From: Paguma larvata
Taxonomy: Eukaryota; Chordata; Mammalia; Carnivora; Viverridae
DNA: 64,000 nt
Assembly (NCBI GenBank): GCA_030068075.1
Contig: CM057834.1
Location: 94,133,119 to 94,197,118 of the forward strand
Direction: 5' to 3'
Shown here: positions 24,601 through 36,990 of the stretch, in pieces
How the letters are laid out: the number at the start of each line of letters is the position of its first letter
How positions within the stretch are numbered: position 1 is the stretch's first letter
Made by a program: the position numbers and the translations under genes
The notes under the pieces: model-generated
What the model saw: only the letters and a program-made list of their open reading frames with translations
Database searches by the model: none
What the model was told of the DNA's origin: nothing

Positions 24601-25016
24601 TAAAAGTACAATACATGCAATCTTATGCAAACATCAATTCATATTGTCTGATGAATTTAAAACTGACATCCCTATGTTCACCTCCCTTGAAATTTTATGT
24701 GAGACTCCCATTCACTGTTCAGGCAAGAAATATATGAGGCACGTTTTTGCTCATTTAATTTTCTCTCTCCACAACATCTTAACCTTCAGAAAATTCTACT
24801 GGCTTTGTCCTCAAAATCTATCCAGAATGTGACCAGACTCCCCCTATACCTCTAGTAACGTAATCCAAGGAGCATCAACTCTTGTCTAGACTCCCATAAA
24901 GGAAAAAAAATATTCAGTTTTAGCCATGTTAAGTTTGAGAGGACATTCACATATACATATCATGTAGGTCGAGAGTTATAGAAGATTGAGGTTTAATGAA
25001 AAATATATTAAGTTAT

Positions 25017-25546
25017 AAATTGGGAGTTTTTATTCTGACAGGTATAAAATGATATCTCATTGTGGTTTTGATTTGCATTTCCCTGACATTTAGTGAGGCT
25101 GAGCATCTTTGCATGTGTCTGTTGGCTATCTGTATGTCTTTTTGGGGAAAAAAATGCCTATTCATGTCTTTTCCTTTTTTAATTGGATTATTTGATTGGG
25201 GGGAGGTGTTGAGTTGAATAAGAATCAGAAAGACAAGAAATAACAAGTGTCGGCAAGGAAATGGAGAAAAAGGAGTGTGTGTGCACGTGTTACATTCCAT
25301 GAGAATGTAGATTGGTGAAACCACTGTGAAAAACACTATGGAGCTTACTCTTAAAAGGTAAATATAGAAATATCATATGACCCACAAATTCCACTGGTAG
25401 GTATTTACTCACAGAAAATGAAAAGATATATGCCCCTCTGTGTTTATCACAGCATTATTAATAATAGCCAGGATATGGAAGTAACTCATGTCCATTGATA
25501 GATGAATGGATAAGGAAGACGGGGTATGTATGGGGAGAGGAGGTGT

Positions 25547-25579
<33 letters not shown>

Positions 25580-26013
25580 AACATTACTTAGCCATAAAAA
25601 GAATGAATTCTTGCCATTTGCAACAAAATGGATAGATCTAAAGAGTATAATGCTAAGTGTAATAAGTCAAACAAACAAAGACAAATACCATAAGACTTCA
25701 CATATATGTGGAAACTAAAAAACGAATGAACAAAGAAACAAACTGAAAAACAGACACTTAAATACAGAAAACTGGTGGTCACTAGAGGGGAGTTTTGTGA
25801 GGAGGATAGGCAAAGTATGTAAGAGGGATTAAGGTATACAAATGAAAAAGTACAGTGATGAAAAGTACAGCCTACGGAGTATAGTCAATAATATCGTAAT
25901 AATGCTATTTGGTGATAGATGACTACTGTAGAATTACCCAAGAACTACCTTGTACAACGGAAACATAGAATATTGTATGTTAATCATATTTCAATAAAAG
26001 AATTGGGATTTTT
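25017..26013 (+). mobile_element. 5'-inverted L1 3' end with TSD on both arms (twin priming)
   Basis: 25032-25210 is L1 in reverse (the minus strand gives GGAAATGCAAATCAAAACCA, then CAATGAGATATCATTTTATA and CCTGTCAGAAT). From about 25215 the L1 runs forward beginning AGAATCAGAAAGACAAGAAA, which is directly adjacent in L1 order, and continues through GGAACATTACTTAGCCAT to TTTCAATAAAAG. The duplication AATTGGGAGTTTTT (25018-25031) versus AATTGGGATTTTT (26001-26013) brackets both arms, so they arrived in one event. An (AC)n tract sits at 25550-25577. Confidence 0.85.
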
Positions 26014-26079
26014 CAGCATATACATGGGGTGTTAAAGCCATGAGTCTCTCCTTTAACAGATGGAGGTTAGATTGGATGC

Positions 26080-26360
26080 AATGCAACTATGTTTAGTGTT
26101 TGAAAAGAGGAAGAAGCCTCAGAAAAAGAGATGGAGAAGTCAGAGTTAGTGAGATTTACGAAACCCCAATAAAATGTATTCACCTAGAACCAAAATTAGC
26201 AAGAGTTTCAAGAAGAAGTGACTAATCAACTATATTACATGCACTGACAGACCGATTAAGATGAGGGCTGAGAGCTGAACATTGGATTTAGCAACTCTGA
26301 CAAAAATAATTTCAGTTTAGTGATCAGAATCAAAGCTTGCATAGAGCGAACTCAAGAGAA
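26080..26360 (+). repeat. Ancient interspersed repeat, same unnamed family (3' part)
   Basis: GATTAAGATGAGGGCTGAGAG, CTGAACATTGGATTTAGCAA and AATTTCAGTTTAGTGATCAG follow the 3' order of the family seen at 3.8 kb. Confidence 0.5.
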
Positions 26361-26584
26361 CATTAGAGCTTAGTCATCTTGCATAACGGAAAATTTACAT
26401 CAGTTGAACAGTAACTCCCCATTCCCTGTTTCCTCCAGCCCCTGGCAATCACCAATCTCTCTCTTCATGATCCTGATTTCAATTCCTGTGGATATATATC
26501 CTGAACAAGTTCTAAAGATCTGCTGTATAAAATATTATCTATAGTTAATACGACTCCATTTGCACTTAAAAAACTGTTAAGAGA

Positions 26585-26797
26585 TGGGCACTGAGGTGGC
26601 TCAACTGGTTTAGAGTCTCCTGATTTTGGCTCAGGTCACCATCTTGTGGTTTGTGAGTTCGAGCCCTGTCTCGGTTCTGAGCTGACAGAGTGAGCCTGCT
26701 TGGGATTTTCTCTCTCTCCCTTTCTCTGTGCCTCCCCCACTTGTGTGGGCTCTCTCTCGCTCTCTCTCAAAATAAAGAAATAAACGTTTAAAAAATT
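26585..26797 (+). mobile_element. tRNA-derived SINE inside L1
   Basis: Head GGGCACTGAGGTGGCTCAAC, CT-rich section and tail AAATAAACGTTTAAAAAATTA. It interrupts L1 3'-UTR sequence. Confidence 0.88.
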
Positions 26798-26956
26798 ATT
26801 AGGAGAGTAAGTCCTATGTTAAGTGTTAACAAGCAAACAAAATCAAAAGTCTATATAGAAGCTTGTAGATGGGATAGACAGGTCCATAACTGATTGTGGC
26901 AATGATGCCTCCAGTATATGCATATGTCCAAACTCATCAAACTGTAAACATTAAAT

Positions 26957-27180
26957 ATATGTAGTTGTTTGGGGCACGTGGGTGGCTTAGTTGGTTGAGG
27001 TTTGGGCTCTTAATTTCAGCTCAGGTCATTATCCCAGGGTTGTGGGACTGAGCCCCGAGGTGGGCTCTGTGCTAACAGTACAGAGCTGGCCTGGGATTCT
27101 CTCTCTCTGCCCCTTCCCCACTCGTGCATGCACTCTCTCAAAATAAACAAACATTAAAAAATAAAATAAATATATGCAGT
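26957..27180 (+). mobile_element. tRNA-derived SINE inside L1, with TSD
   Basis: Head GGGGCACGTGGGTGGCTTAG from 26971. The flanks AATATATGTAGTTGTTT and AATATATGCAGTTTTTA are the duplicated L1 target. Confidence 0.9.
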
Positions 27181-27219
27181 TTTTATCAATTATATCTCAA
27201 TAAAGCCAGAGGTGGGGGA

Positions 27220-28083
27220 GAACATTATAGGAGGGAACGCTTAGGAGTTTACATAGAAAAATCTTTTAAGTACCTTGCCATAAATGGGGTTAATTTACTC
27301 TAATTTCTCCCTTTTTCACAATGACTGGAGAATGGGTTTAATCGGCTTTAGAGTAAGAGTTGAGGCATTTGAAATTTTACTCCCTGGCGTTTTCTTAAAA
27401 ACGTAAAAGCAGTTGACTGTAGAACGTCCACTCCAATTCTTTGAAAGTTCCTTAAAGGGTTGTCAATCCTGAACTCATCAGGTACTATTAATCCACGTAG
27501 ACAAACTGTATAGCTCGTGCTTATCTTGAGAAGCAAGTTTTTTTGTTTGACTATTCAAAAATGCAGTTGCTAGGAATAATTTAATGTCGCATTTTCTTTT
27601 GTAGTATAACAATAGATAATTGTTTTATTATTCAGCCTCTGTTCCACATTCGATGGAGGAAAGACACATTTTCTCCTAGTTTTTTCTTTTTCTTTTTTTT
27701 TAACTCTTTGAAATTATATGTGCTTGGTCATATAGCTATTAAAATGTGTCTTTCCTTCATACCAAAAAAAAAAAAAAAACCCTCATAAAATTTTAGGTAA
27801 GTTTTTTCTTAAGAGCTATTAAGAGTTAATCTATTTGAATATTAAACTCACCCTGCATATTACTCAATCAGAACTAGAATTTAAGTGACTGATCAACAGG
27901 AAATAATTGTTCGATCTTATTAAGAAAAACTCAGAATTAAGTAACTCGGGATTAGTATTTATCTAGGTATTTTCTCCTCCTCCTGTAGGTTAGAGGATGA
28001 GCTGGAGTTTCGTGAAGCTTTTTTATAACATAGTAATTATGCATCCAAGGTTTAGATTTTGTTGATAATCTTATCAATATTCA
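27220..28083. other. Unassigned sequence with a spaced inverted repeat
   Basis: No repeat family or gene was recognised. It contains a perfect 16-bp inverted repeat at 27657-27672 and 27741-27756 and an A17 run near 27765. Confidence 0.35.
27657..27756. repeat. 16-bp perfect inverted repeat with 68-bp spacer
   Basis: AGGAAAGACACATTTT at 27657 is the exact reverse complement of AAAATGTGTCTTTCCT at 27741. The spacer is T-rich. No transposon identity was recognised. Confidence 0.85.
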
Positions 28084-28084
28084 A

Positions 28085-28302
28085 AGAAAGGCACTGCATT
28101 TTTTAAATGTTTATTTATTTTGAAAGATAGCATGAGAGGGAGAAGGAGAGAATCACTAGCAGCCTCTGCTCTGTCAGCTGTCAGCATAGAGCCCAACAGT
28201 GTGGGATGGGGTGCTCAATGTCATCGTGACATGAACCGAAATCAAGAGTTGGATGCTTGACCCACTGAGCCACCTAGGTGCCCTGAAAGGCACTACATTT
28301 TT
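28085..28302 (-). mobile_element. tRNA-derived SINE, reverse, with TSD
   Basis: Low end TTTTTTAAATGTTTATTTAT, high end GAGCCACCTAGGTGCCC. The duplication is GAAAGGCACTGCATTTT versus GAAAGGCACTACATTTT. Confidence 0.93.
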
Positions 28303-28722
28303 AACTCAGCACATTAAATGTAAGTTGCAGTACCAGGTGCTAAGCAAATAACTATGTAAACTCATAATCATCATATATCCATGTTTATATGCTAACTGCA
28401 ATTTATAATATACTAGTAGTATTTTAAATATGTAAGAATGAGCTCAAACTATATTAATGATGTCTACTGTTAGAGTTAGTAGTCTAAGTCATGAAACAAT
28501 AGGACATTCTCATCAGTAATAATCATTTTCATAATTCTAAATTACATTAAAATGGGGTACTTCCGACAAATTTTGTATCTTACTACTTTTAAAAATAAGC
28601 ATCAGTTTACCTAATTGTTTTTCCTAACAGGCTGAGATGTTTCCCCTGCTTGTGGTAGGTAGGAAGATAACCTGGATTAGACCAGATCCTTTGAGGTTTT
28701 TCTTTAATATGATCATAGCCGT

Positions 28723-28908
28723 GAGGGACCTGGGTGGCTCAGGAAATTAAACTTCTGACATGGTCTCAGGTCATGATCTTGCCGTTTGTGAGTTCTAGCC
28801 CCACGTCGGGCTTGCTATTGTCAGTATAGAGCCTGCTTCAAATCTCTGTCCCCCTCTCTCTCTGCCCCTCCTTTGCTTATGCTCTCTCAAAAATAAAAAT
28901 TAAAAAAA
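28723..28908 (+). mobile_element. tRNA-derived SINE
   Basis: Head GAGGGACCTGGGTGGCTCAG, B box GTGAGTTCTAGCCCC and tail CTCTCAAAAATAAAAATTAA. The flanks ATGATCATAGCCGTG and ATCATATTCACAGCCATG look like a decayed duplication. Confidence 0.9.
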
Positions 28909-29977
28909 TCATATTCACAGCCATGTGTTGAAGCTATTTAATTTCTTTATGATCTGTAACATTCTTTCATGAAGACCTGCTTAAAATTCTATTTTATACT
29001 GACTGGGAAGAGATGTTGGCAAACAGATCCCATTACATAGACGTACTGCTAATACTCACAACTTAACCTGAAACTCAGCAGGCAGAAGCTAAGAGGAAAA
29101 AATTAGTTTACATCTATAATGAATGAAAACTTACATGGAGTCTCAAGAGATTAGAACAAGGCAGGAGTTACACTAACCTTCAGAAATGCTGACAGTGAGG
29201 AGGGAGATGGTCTAAGTCCCAGAAATACTTAGGTCTTGATTACGATCCATTTAAGCCAAGTGTCTCCTGTAAGGATTTATTAGTGTTTCTTGTTGATGCC
29301 TGGTATGATTGTGCAGTCACCCCTTATAGCAAAGAGTAAATTTTAATATTTTTACAAATAAAGACTATATAAGACAATTTTAGATTTAAAAAATTCAATC
29401 TTCCTTGAACTCTAACCCGCTTCACCAACAAGAAAACGAGCATTAGTACTGCAATGGATCTAAACAGGATTCCGATCTATTACATTTGGTGTTTTATCTT
29501 CTCTTTATGGTGATAGAGCATTATAATGTAGAAGATATCTTCATTGTTATCTTCCCCACTTGACTAATCATGTAATAATCCTATAATTCCCTCATCTACT
29601 CAGTCCATCTGTGCTTCCTGCATTTAATACTCTCAAGTTGAACAGTTCTTGCTTTCCTTGCATATTATGGTTTAAGCAGCCTGTTAAACAAAAGTTTCAT
29701 ATTGCTCTCTCAATATTGATAATAGAGGGACAAAAATTGCCTTTCTCACAGTCCAGAACAATTTAGTAAACTTCAATTAACCAGCAATACTATTACTTCA
29801 AATTTAAGAGTTATATTACTTTTATTAAACTAGCTTCGCAAAAACTTTCCTGTACTTATTACTAGATATAACAGTGCTATAAAGGTTTATATCATTTAAT
29901 AATTTAATTAAACAAGGTATTTGTAAATTGTCACTGTTGTATAAAAAGCTTTCTAAATTAAGCCTGACCCGTAATGA
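28909..29977. other. Unassigned sequence
   Basis: AT-rich. No gene or repeat was recognised. Confidence 0.35.
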
Positions 29978-30256
29978 AAGATTCTTCTGTTTTTGTTTTT
30001 AACTTTAGAGAGAACATGGATAGGGCAGATGGGCAGAGGGAGAGAGGGGAAGAGGAGAAAGGAAGGAAGGGAGGGAGGGAGGGAAGGAGAGAGAGAAAGA
30101 GAGAGACAGAGAGGATCCCAAGCAGGCTTCACATTCAAATGCAGAGTCTGACATGGGACTTGATCCCATGACCATGAGATCATGACCTCAGCCAAAATCA
30201 AGAGTTGGATGCTCAACCTACTCAGTCATACAGGAGCCTCAAGATTCTTCTGTTTT
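29978..30256 (-). mobile_element. Older tRNA-derived SINE, reverse, with long TSD
   Basis: The duplication AAGATTCTTCTGTTTT (29978-29993 and 30241-30256) brackets GA/GGA-rich sequence and a diverged head ending CAGTCATACAGGAGCCTC. The purine-rich part has become a (GGGA)n/(GGAA)n tract at 30058-30090. Confidence 0.85.
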
Positions 30257-30307
30257 AAGACAAAATTCTCTTCATAATGCACACTGTATATTAGTTTAGA
30301 CAAGTCA

Positions 30308-30832
30308 AATTGCGGTTGAGAGTGTGGCAGATTGCAAAACGACTATAACTCTCCACCATTCTTCAGATGATGCTCCTTTATAGTGTGACTTAGCAGTTCT
30401 TTGCATCAAGAAATGGAATTTATTTCTCCACCTCTTGAATTTGGGTTGGCTTAGTGCCTTCCTTTGTCAAGAGAACGGCGGCAGATGGAATAGTGTAGAA
30501 GTTCCAAGCCTAGACTGCAGGAGGCTCTGTTCTCTTCCTTTTCTTCTGGAGACCTACCTGGCTGCCATTTGAACAAAACTGGACTAACTTTCTGGAAGAG
30601 GTGCACAGAAAAGACGGCCACCTTTCCTAGTCTAACTGAGCAATTAGCTGGTATAGTACCTGACTACAAAGATGTGCAAGGGAGTGCAGCCAACATCACT
30701 GTGCCTTCCTAAGGTTACATCAGCAGACTTGCCTTGTTGACACATGGACTCTTAAGCAATGATAAAATGTTTTAGGACCGTTAAGTTTTGTGGTGCTTGG
30801 TAAGCAGCAAAAGCTAACTGATTCAGGTAGAA
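30308..30832 (+). mobile_element. MaLR-like solo LTR
   Basis: GGCAGATTGCAAAACGACTA, CCACCTCTTGAATTTGGGTT, GGCTTAGTGCCTTCCTTTG and, near the end, CGTTAAGTTTTGTGGTGCTT and AGCTAACTGATTCAGGTA, follow the order of a MaLR/MLT1-type LTR. No internal region was seen. Confidence 0.65.
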
Positions 30833-33010
30833 AGAAACCCAAGAAAAAGGGAGGAATTATTGTAGTCTTAGTGAGATACATCAGGACAGCTACAGAAAAA
30901 TCAATGATGAAAGCCCCTTAGGAAGTACTAGAAGCCAGGGGTCAATCTCAGGCCCCTTCTTCTGTTTATCGGTTAACTAAGGCTAGGGTTACATGGCACA
31001 AAACAAAGCTCCTTAAGGATACTGTCAGAAAAAGAGGTTTAGGAAAGACATCCATCACAAAACCTTGTTCAGGTGTGAGACGGCCTGTGGTTTTTTCGCA
31101 GATAGTGTATTATCCATTAATACCCATCCTGCCTAACATACAGACCGCTTCTGTGGTTCCTAATGTATATTCTGAAACACTGTCCTCTGATGTGAGCCTG
31201 TCTGTGGATCCAAATTTCCTCTTTCAGCCGGTTTTGCACTTTAATACACTTGTAACTCCCAGCTGATTTTGGCAAAAATCATACAATATTCTTTCACGGT
31301 AACAATATCTAGAAAACAGAAGAATCCCATTTTAATTGACAAGTCTGAGAATCCATGTAACTGAAGGAACCCTACTATGTGCAAGGTAGCCTAAGCAAGC
31401 ATATACATTCTTTGAACGCCATGTCAATTCACGTCTGGCTCAATCACCTTATGACTGACTTTTACCAAGCACGTGTTCATGAAATTCATGTAAATCCAGG
31501 AAAAGTCTAAGTCCTGAACCGCTGCCTACATTTTTGTTGGAAATGAGTGAGTGATCTAGCTCAAAGTGACAGGACCTAAAAATTACGTTAAAATGTTTCA
31601 TTACTAATTACATTTGTTATGCAAAACCAAGTGAGAATAGAAGGATAGTTTTTAAATTCCCATTTTTCATGAATTTTAGGTTTGAAAATTTTTAGATTAA
31701 GAATTGTTAAATTTAGGTCTAAACTTAAACACAGAGTCAAACCTTTGAATCTATTAGATTTCTGAAAGGGTATAAAGATTAGCATGTTGGTGACTCCATC
31801 AATGATAATGAACGGTACGCACTCATGTCAATATAATCTTGTGCAAATGAAAGATAGTAATCAATTTTCGAAAGATAAGGTTTTACTAAATTTGGTGGTT
31901 CTGAAAAGATGCGGGTTGGGTGTGTTTTGGGTTTCATTTTGGAATTGATTGAACAATCTAGACAATAATGTAACAAACACACAGAGAAGGTACTCTGGAG
32001 GGTTCATTTCATATTATTTTCAAATGATCCATTTCACCTATCATCGTTGGTTTTACAAGATGAATTTTATGATGTCTGGTCATTTCGAATTGCTTGAAGA
32101 AAATATGCTGAAAAGTTTGTGACAAAATGTTAATGTATTATATATGTTGTAAAATGCCATATCCGGCTTGGCCATATATATTTACAAAATAAATTACTGG
32201 ATACCTATTACATAATAATGTTTTCTTTGTAAATCCTTTCCGTTTATGTCTGTTATCTGTTCATTTATAAAGAAATCAGTGAATTATATATCGAAACACA
32301 TATCCTTCAAACAATTGTGGACAAAAGACAAAAAACTTGTAGTTTATCCAGCTTTTTCTTCTTGTAAGGACAGCAGTGACTGGTGTTAGCAGCTTTCCAC
32401 ATCCTTCATGGAGTAGTACCCAGAAAGACAATTTTGAAACTTATTCACATGGTTTTTAGAGGACCCCAGTAACATTAAGCCCCTAGTGCCCACCAAACTA
32501 TACCCACTCCTCAAAGATCCTTTACTGCTTTTTCACACCTTTCCTGTCACTTTCTCCTGCTTTCTCCACTCCTCACATCTTTCTGGGATTTCCTCCTAAA
32601 TACAACACCATCACTAAAGTCTTTTGTAATACTTTATTCCAGAGGTACTCAAATTAAGACACACATCTGTTTCACCTTATTTAAAAAGTTAGTTGTCCTT
32701 ATGGAGCTGAAGACATGCCCAGCACTGGAAAATAAATGTACTCATAGAAAGATCTCATGTTTGTTTGTTTTGCATTTACTTTTTCTATTTCTCTCCCCAT
32801 CTCTAAAGGAAGGAAACATAGTCATTTTTATGAGGCATAATGTATAATCTCTGTGTATAATTTCTACTACTTAAGAAACCTATCCTTTCTTCCATGCAAA
32901 AACTCTCCATATTCTTGATAATTCTAATACATTTTTTAGAAGAAGGTTGGTGGAAAGGCCTTCACTTACTATCAGCAGTAAAGTAGTAAGCTATCTTTCT
33001 AACACAGTTC
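30833..33010. other. Unassigned sequence
   Basis: Mostly unique AT-rich DNA. A CT-rich possible L2 piece lies at about 32500-32650. The 63-codon frame at 31075 has no family I can name. Confidence 0.35.
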
Positions 33011-33263
33011 TAAAATCATTTGTTTTGGGGGTGCCTGGGGGCTCCGTTGGTTGTGTCTGACTTTTGATTTCGATTCAGGTTACTATCTAACAGTTTCTGG
33101 GACTGAGCCCCGCATCAGTCTCTGTGCTGACAGCATGGAACCTGCTTGAGATTTTCTCTCTTTCTCTCTCTCTCTCTCTCTGCCCCTTCCCCACTCACAC
33201 ACATGTTCCTTCTCTCTCTCTCAAATTAATAAACTTTAAAAAATAAATATAAAATCATTTGTT
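33011..33263 (+). mobile_element. tRNA-derived SINE with TSD
   Basis: Head GGGGGTGCCTGGGGGCTCCG and a long CT run near 33160. The duplication TAAAATCATTTGTT is at 33011-33024 and 33250-33263. Confidence 0.93.
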
Positions 33264-33370
33264 GTACATGTTTCCGGCCCTCTATATTTCTGAACCTGTG
33301 TACTATTTCTTATAAATTCTGTCATGAATTATATGCTTTTGTTTAAAATTATCCATATACAAAGACATTT

Positions 33371-33411
33371 AGAAAAGATGTTTTTTTAAAATTTTTTAAT
33401 GCTTATTTACT

Positions 33412-33446
<35 letters not shown>

Positions 33447-33602
33447 ACTAGCAGGGGGTATCAGAGAGGTAGGGAGACACAGAAGCTGTCAGCACAGAGC
33501 CCGACGTGAGGTTTGAACATCACAAACCATGAGATCATGACCTGAGCCGAAGTCGGACGCTTAACCAACTGAGCCACCCAGGCCTCCCTAGAAAAGATGT
33601 TT
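33371..33602 (-). mobile_element. tRNA-derived SINE, reverse, with TSD
   Basis: A (GA)n run at 33416-33445 and the head GAGCCACCCAGGCCTCCC. The duplication AGAAAAGATGTTT is at 33371-33383 and 33590-33602. Confidence 0.95.
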
Positions 33603-34526
33603 CTAAGTTAAATAAGAATTTCATTTAACTATACTGCAGAAACTTTAAAAACATATCATTCCACCAAATCCACTTATAAGTATCTAGATCAGAAAAAGTT
33701 TATGCACATGGAAAAATACATACCATATTTTCCATAAATTTCTTGGATTATGGAAGCAACTGCATCAATTTGAGTTTTGGCGTTGCATTTTTCAGACAAG
33801 AGGCCCAGAGCTCAACTCTTTATCTGAAGTTCTCTGGCCTTGAAAATATAGTCCTTTATTTTCTGAGAAAAGAACTAGAAATGCTGTAAATGCATTTTGG
33901 CTTGAGGGAGATCTGAAAAGGCCTAGGAATGGAATGTTTGGGCTTTATAATTCTATTCTTGAAGTTCGGTAAAATCAAGAATGGCAAACAAAAATAACTT
34001 TTTGGAGTTCAAAAAAATTGGGGGGTAAAGTCTATCTTACACCTTAATTAGAACTTTTACTTAAAACTAAGATTCATTTAGATTGAATGTTTTAAGTTTC
34101 AGAAAATAACCTGCTGATTTCTAATTTAAAATAGTGCATCACTACAATGATTCATTATAAATAAGACCAAATTATGGTTATGCCTTTCATCTAAATTCTG
34201 CCTAAAATCATCCTATGATTTTAATGTACTCATTTATAAGATGTTTAAGAACAGTATTGATTTTATTTTGCTTGGTTTAGTTTACCAAGTAAATCAAACA
34301 ATCTTTAAGAAAGATTATTTTATTGCTCACATAATCAAGCATTTCCGTAATGACGAAGTATGTTTAACGTCACAGGGGGAATTGGCAGTTGATAATTCAG
34401 GGAGGAAGGGGTGTGTCTCATTTCCTTCATCATTCAAATTTCTGTGATTTAAAGCTTAAATTTCCTGATTTTTAGACAAAATTAACTTTTTTTTGGTACC
34501 GCGAACATTATTTGCATCAATTTTTC
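33603..34526. other. Unassigned sequence
   Basis: AT-rich. Nothing was recognised. Confidence 0.35.
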
Positions 34527-34780
34527 AGAAATAAACATGTTTGGGTGCGCCTGGGTGGCTCAGTCGGTTAAACGTCCAGCTTCAGCTCAGGTCATGATCT
34601 CACGGTTCATGGGTTTAAGCCCCATATGGGGCTCTGTGCTAACAGTTCGGACCCTGGAGCCTGCTTCAGATTCTGTGTCTCCCTCTCTCTCTCTGCCCCT
34701 CCCCCTGCTCATGCTCCGTGTCTCTCTGTCTCAAAACAAATAAACATTAAAATTAAAAACAAAAAGAAATAAACATGTTT
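34527..34780 (+). mobile_element. Young tRNA-derived SINE with perfect TSD
   Basis: Head GTGCGCCTGGGTGGCTCAGT and tail AAAACAAATAAACATTAAAA. The exact 16-bp duplication AGAAATAAACATGTTT is at 34527-34542 and 34765-34780, suggesting recent insertion. Confidence 0.97.
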
Positions 34781-36780
34781 GTCATGTGAATAAGTTAAAT
34801 GTTAGAGCTCTTTTAAAAAGTTCCAGAGGAAAGGTTTTTAAGATGTTGGAAAAATTGTAATGTTATTAAGGAACGAGAAGATAATTAATGAATATATTTT
34901 ATATTTTTAGAATATGGCTTTATGATTAATTTCCCTCCCAGTGTACATCCTATTTCACATGATTTAAATATATGATCCAACCATATGTTAATCTTTCCCT
35001 TGATACTAATGATAAAATCTAAGTAGACACCGAGCATTCTGCTACCAGGAAATGAAAGTTAATATCACAATAGAAGAGCAAAAATAAATAGCAAAAACAA
35101 GGATGTTTTTCACCCTCTATGTCAAGTTATTCCTCATCTGAAAACAGATTTTGTAATGTGATTTATTGTCTTATCAAAATAGAGTTTAAAATTTATTTGA
35201 TATTATGAATATGTTTCTAATCTTAGACTAGTGGAGATTTAATTTGGTCTCCATTAATCATACAGAATTATTGTACTAATTTTTACTAGTCTAAGAAAGA
35301 GTTTTTCAAAGAAGACAAGAAAGGATAGTACTAATAACGGTGATAGCAGTGCAAAAAGAGGTAGAGGGAAACAAGAGACACAAATTTCAATGGTTATGAA
35401 ATATACTATGTTGCTTACCGACATAGGTTAAAAAGTGGATTACTCAAAGATAGTTTACCTTAATCTTACAAAATCTCTCTGTATTTCATTCTGAAAATCA
35501 TGTTCTAGAAATAAGCAAGTACATGTTGCCATGGAGTCCTTATGAAGTAGGATAATATAAAACAAAACAAAACAAAAAACCACCCTGGGTATTACATAAA
35601 AAGGAACTGATTTAGAATTAGCTAAAAATAAAAACTAATACTATATCCAATTTTGTAACTTCTGGCAATAGGGAAAGAGGTTTCTTTATCACATTGGTGT
35701 TTCACAGGAAGGGGATGATTAATAGGAAAGGGAAGACCGGCTGAGCACCAGAACCTAGCACTGACAGGTTGTGTATACCTAACCGCATGAACACACACAC
35801 ACACACCAGGACACGCAGAGACCCGCACAGGAAATATTATTTTGGGATCAGGTATTAAACCAGTTTGCTAACTGCATGAAGATCATCTGTATCATAATAC
35901 CTAAAATAGATCTTTAAAGTTATGCATGAAAAATTAGCTCTATTTACTATTTTTCACCTCGTAACATGTGTCTCTTCCTAACACTTGTCACACCTATAAT
36001 TTTAAATTATTTTTTGTGACTATTTGCCTAGTATCTCTTTCTCCATAAAATCATTGATTATATGGATCATAGCCGTATTTGTCCATCATAACCTCAGGGT
36101 GCGACCTAGTGCCTACAACGTCACAGACACTTGATAGACTTATCTATTGAAAAAATGGGAATGTTAATGCAACGAAAGCATGTGATCTTGAATTCATCAC
36201 AATTTTCTAAACAGTGATAGAAATAGAAATAATTTTACCTTGGTATAAGATCAGTACTGGGCTCTAGGTGAAAATTCCAGATGTTCCGTAGATATTGCTG
36301 TGAGAATATCTCACAACTCAACAGCAATGAAGCAAATAAAGCCTTTGGGTTAGGTTTATGACACAAGAAAAATGAACAGTTACCATTCTACTTATACCAA
36401 ATGTTGCTACCAAACCAAAATCAGTCTTTATAGGTGATGGGTTTCATACTCCTTTAAGGAAATCTTAGGACACTCACCACTAACTACGAGCAGGCTTTGA
36501 AGTCTGGTCCTGCCAAATGTCCCCAGGGAAGCTGTGGAAACCCTCACTGTCTCAAGTACCTCAATGAATAGTGAGTGTAGGACACACCTAACATATAGTT
36601 GAGGAATAAGTATTACTTGTAAACCTCTTAACTGAATGCCTGGCACATATCAGAGGGTTCAGTACAGGTTAGTTTTAATAATTTTGATAACAATTTAAGG
36701 TTACATTATATGCCTTGTATTTATATATGAACAGTGCTTCAGGAGGCAAATAGTCAAGTTAATTGACAGCTCAATAATTC
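34781..36780. other. Unassigned sequence with L2/MIR tails
   Basis: Largely unique. 36040-36140 (AAAATCATTGATTATATGGA, then CTTGATAGACTTATCTATTG) resembles an L2 tail. 36630-36660 (GAATGCCTGGCACATATCAG) resembles a MIR/L2 end. No gene was seen. Confidence 0.35.
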
Positions 36781-36990
36781 AATGATACATATATAAATGA
36801 TATATATAATAAATATTATATATAATATATATATTATAATTCAATCACACACATATATAGTTCAAACACATGTATAATATTATAATTCAATCATATATAG
36901 TATATATTATATGTACTATATATAGTATATAAAATATATGAAATACATATATTATAAAGTATAATATATATTGTGTGTGTGTGTTTTGGT
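36780..36990. repeat. AT-rich (TATA)n low-complexity block
   Basis: Dense TATATA, ATATAT and ATTATA words, with a short (GT)n at about 36974-36984. Confidence 0.85.

Larger units (their letters stand above)
26520..27215 (+). mobile_element. L1 3' end split by two SINEs
   Basis: CTTAAAAAACTGTTAAGAGA, [SINE], GTAAGTCCTATGTTAAGTGT, CCAAACTCATCAAACTG, [SINE], then TTATATCTCAATAAAGCCAG. This is the standard L1 3'-UTR order with its AATAAA-type end. Confidence 0.75.

Noticed and set aside
24506..24832. 108-codon frame
   Set aside because: Lies in and beside an L2 fragment. Composition and lack of homology suggest chance.
28632..28655. Possible 24-base microexon (TTTTTCCTAACAG before, GTAGGT after)
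   Set aside because: The borders look good, but 24 bases carry no independent coding evidence and nothing connects it in phase to another exon.
31075..31266. 63-codon frame in unique sequence
   Set aside because: No recognised family, no splice borders, and length is within chance for the region.
34537..34743. 68-codon frame beginning in a SINE head
   Set aside because: Equivalent frames occur at 45830, 47884, 48237, 51794, 59652 and 61974 because every SINE head has the same open phase. They are not genes.
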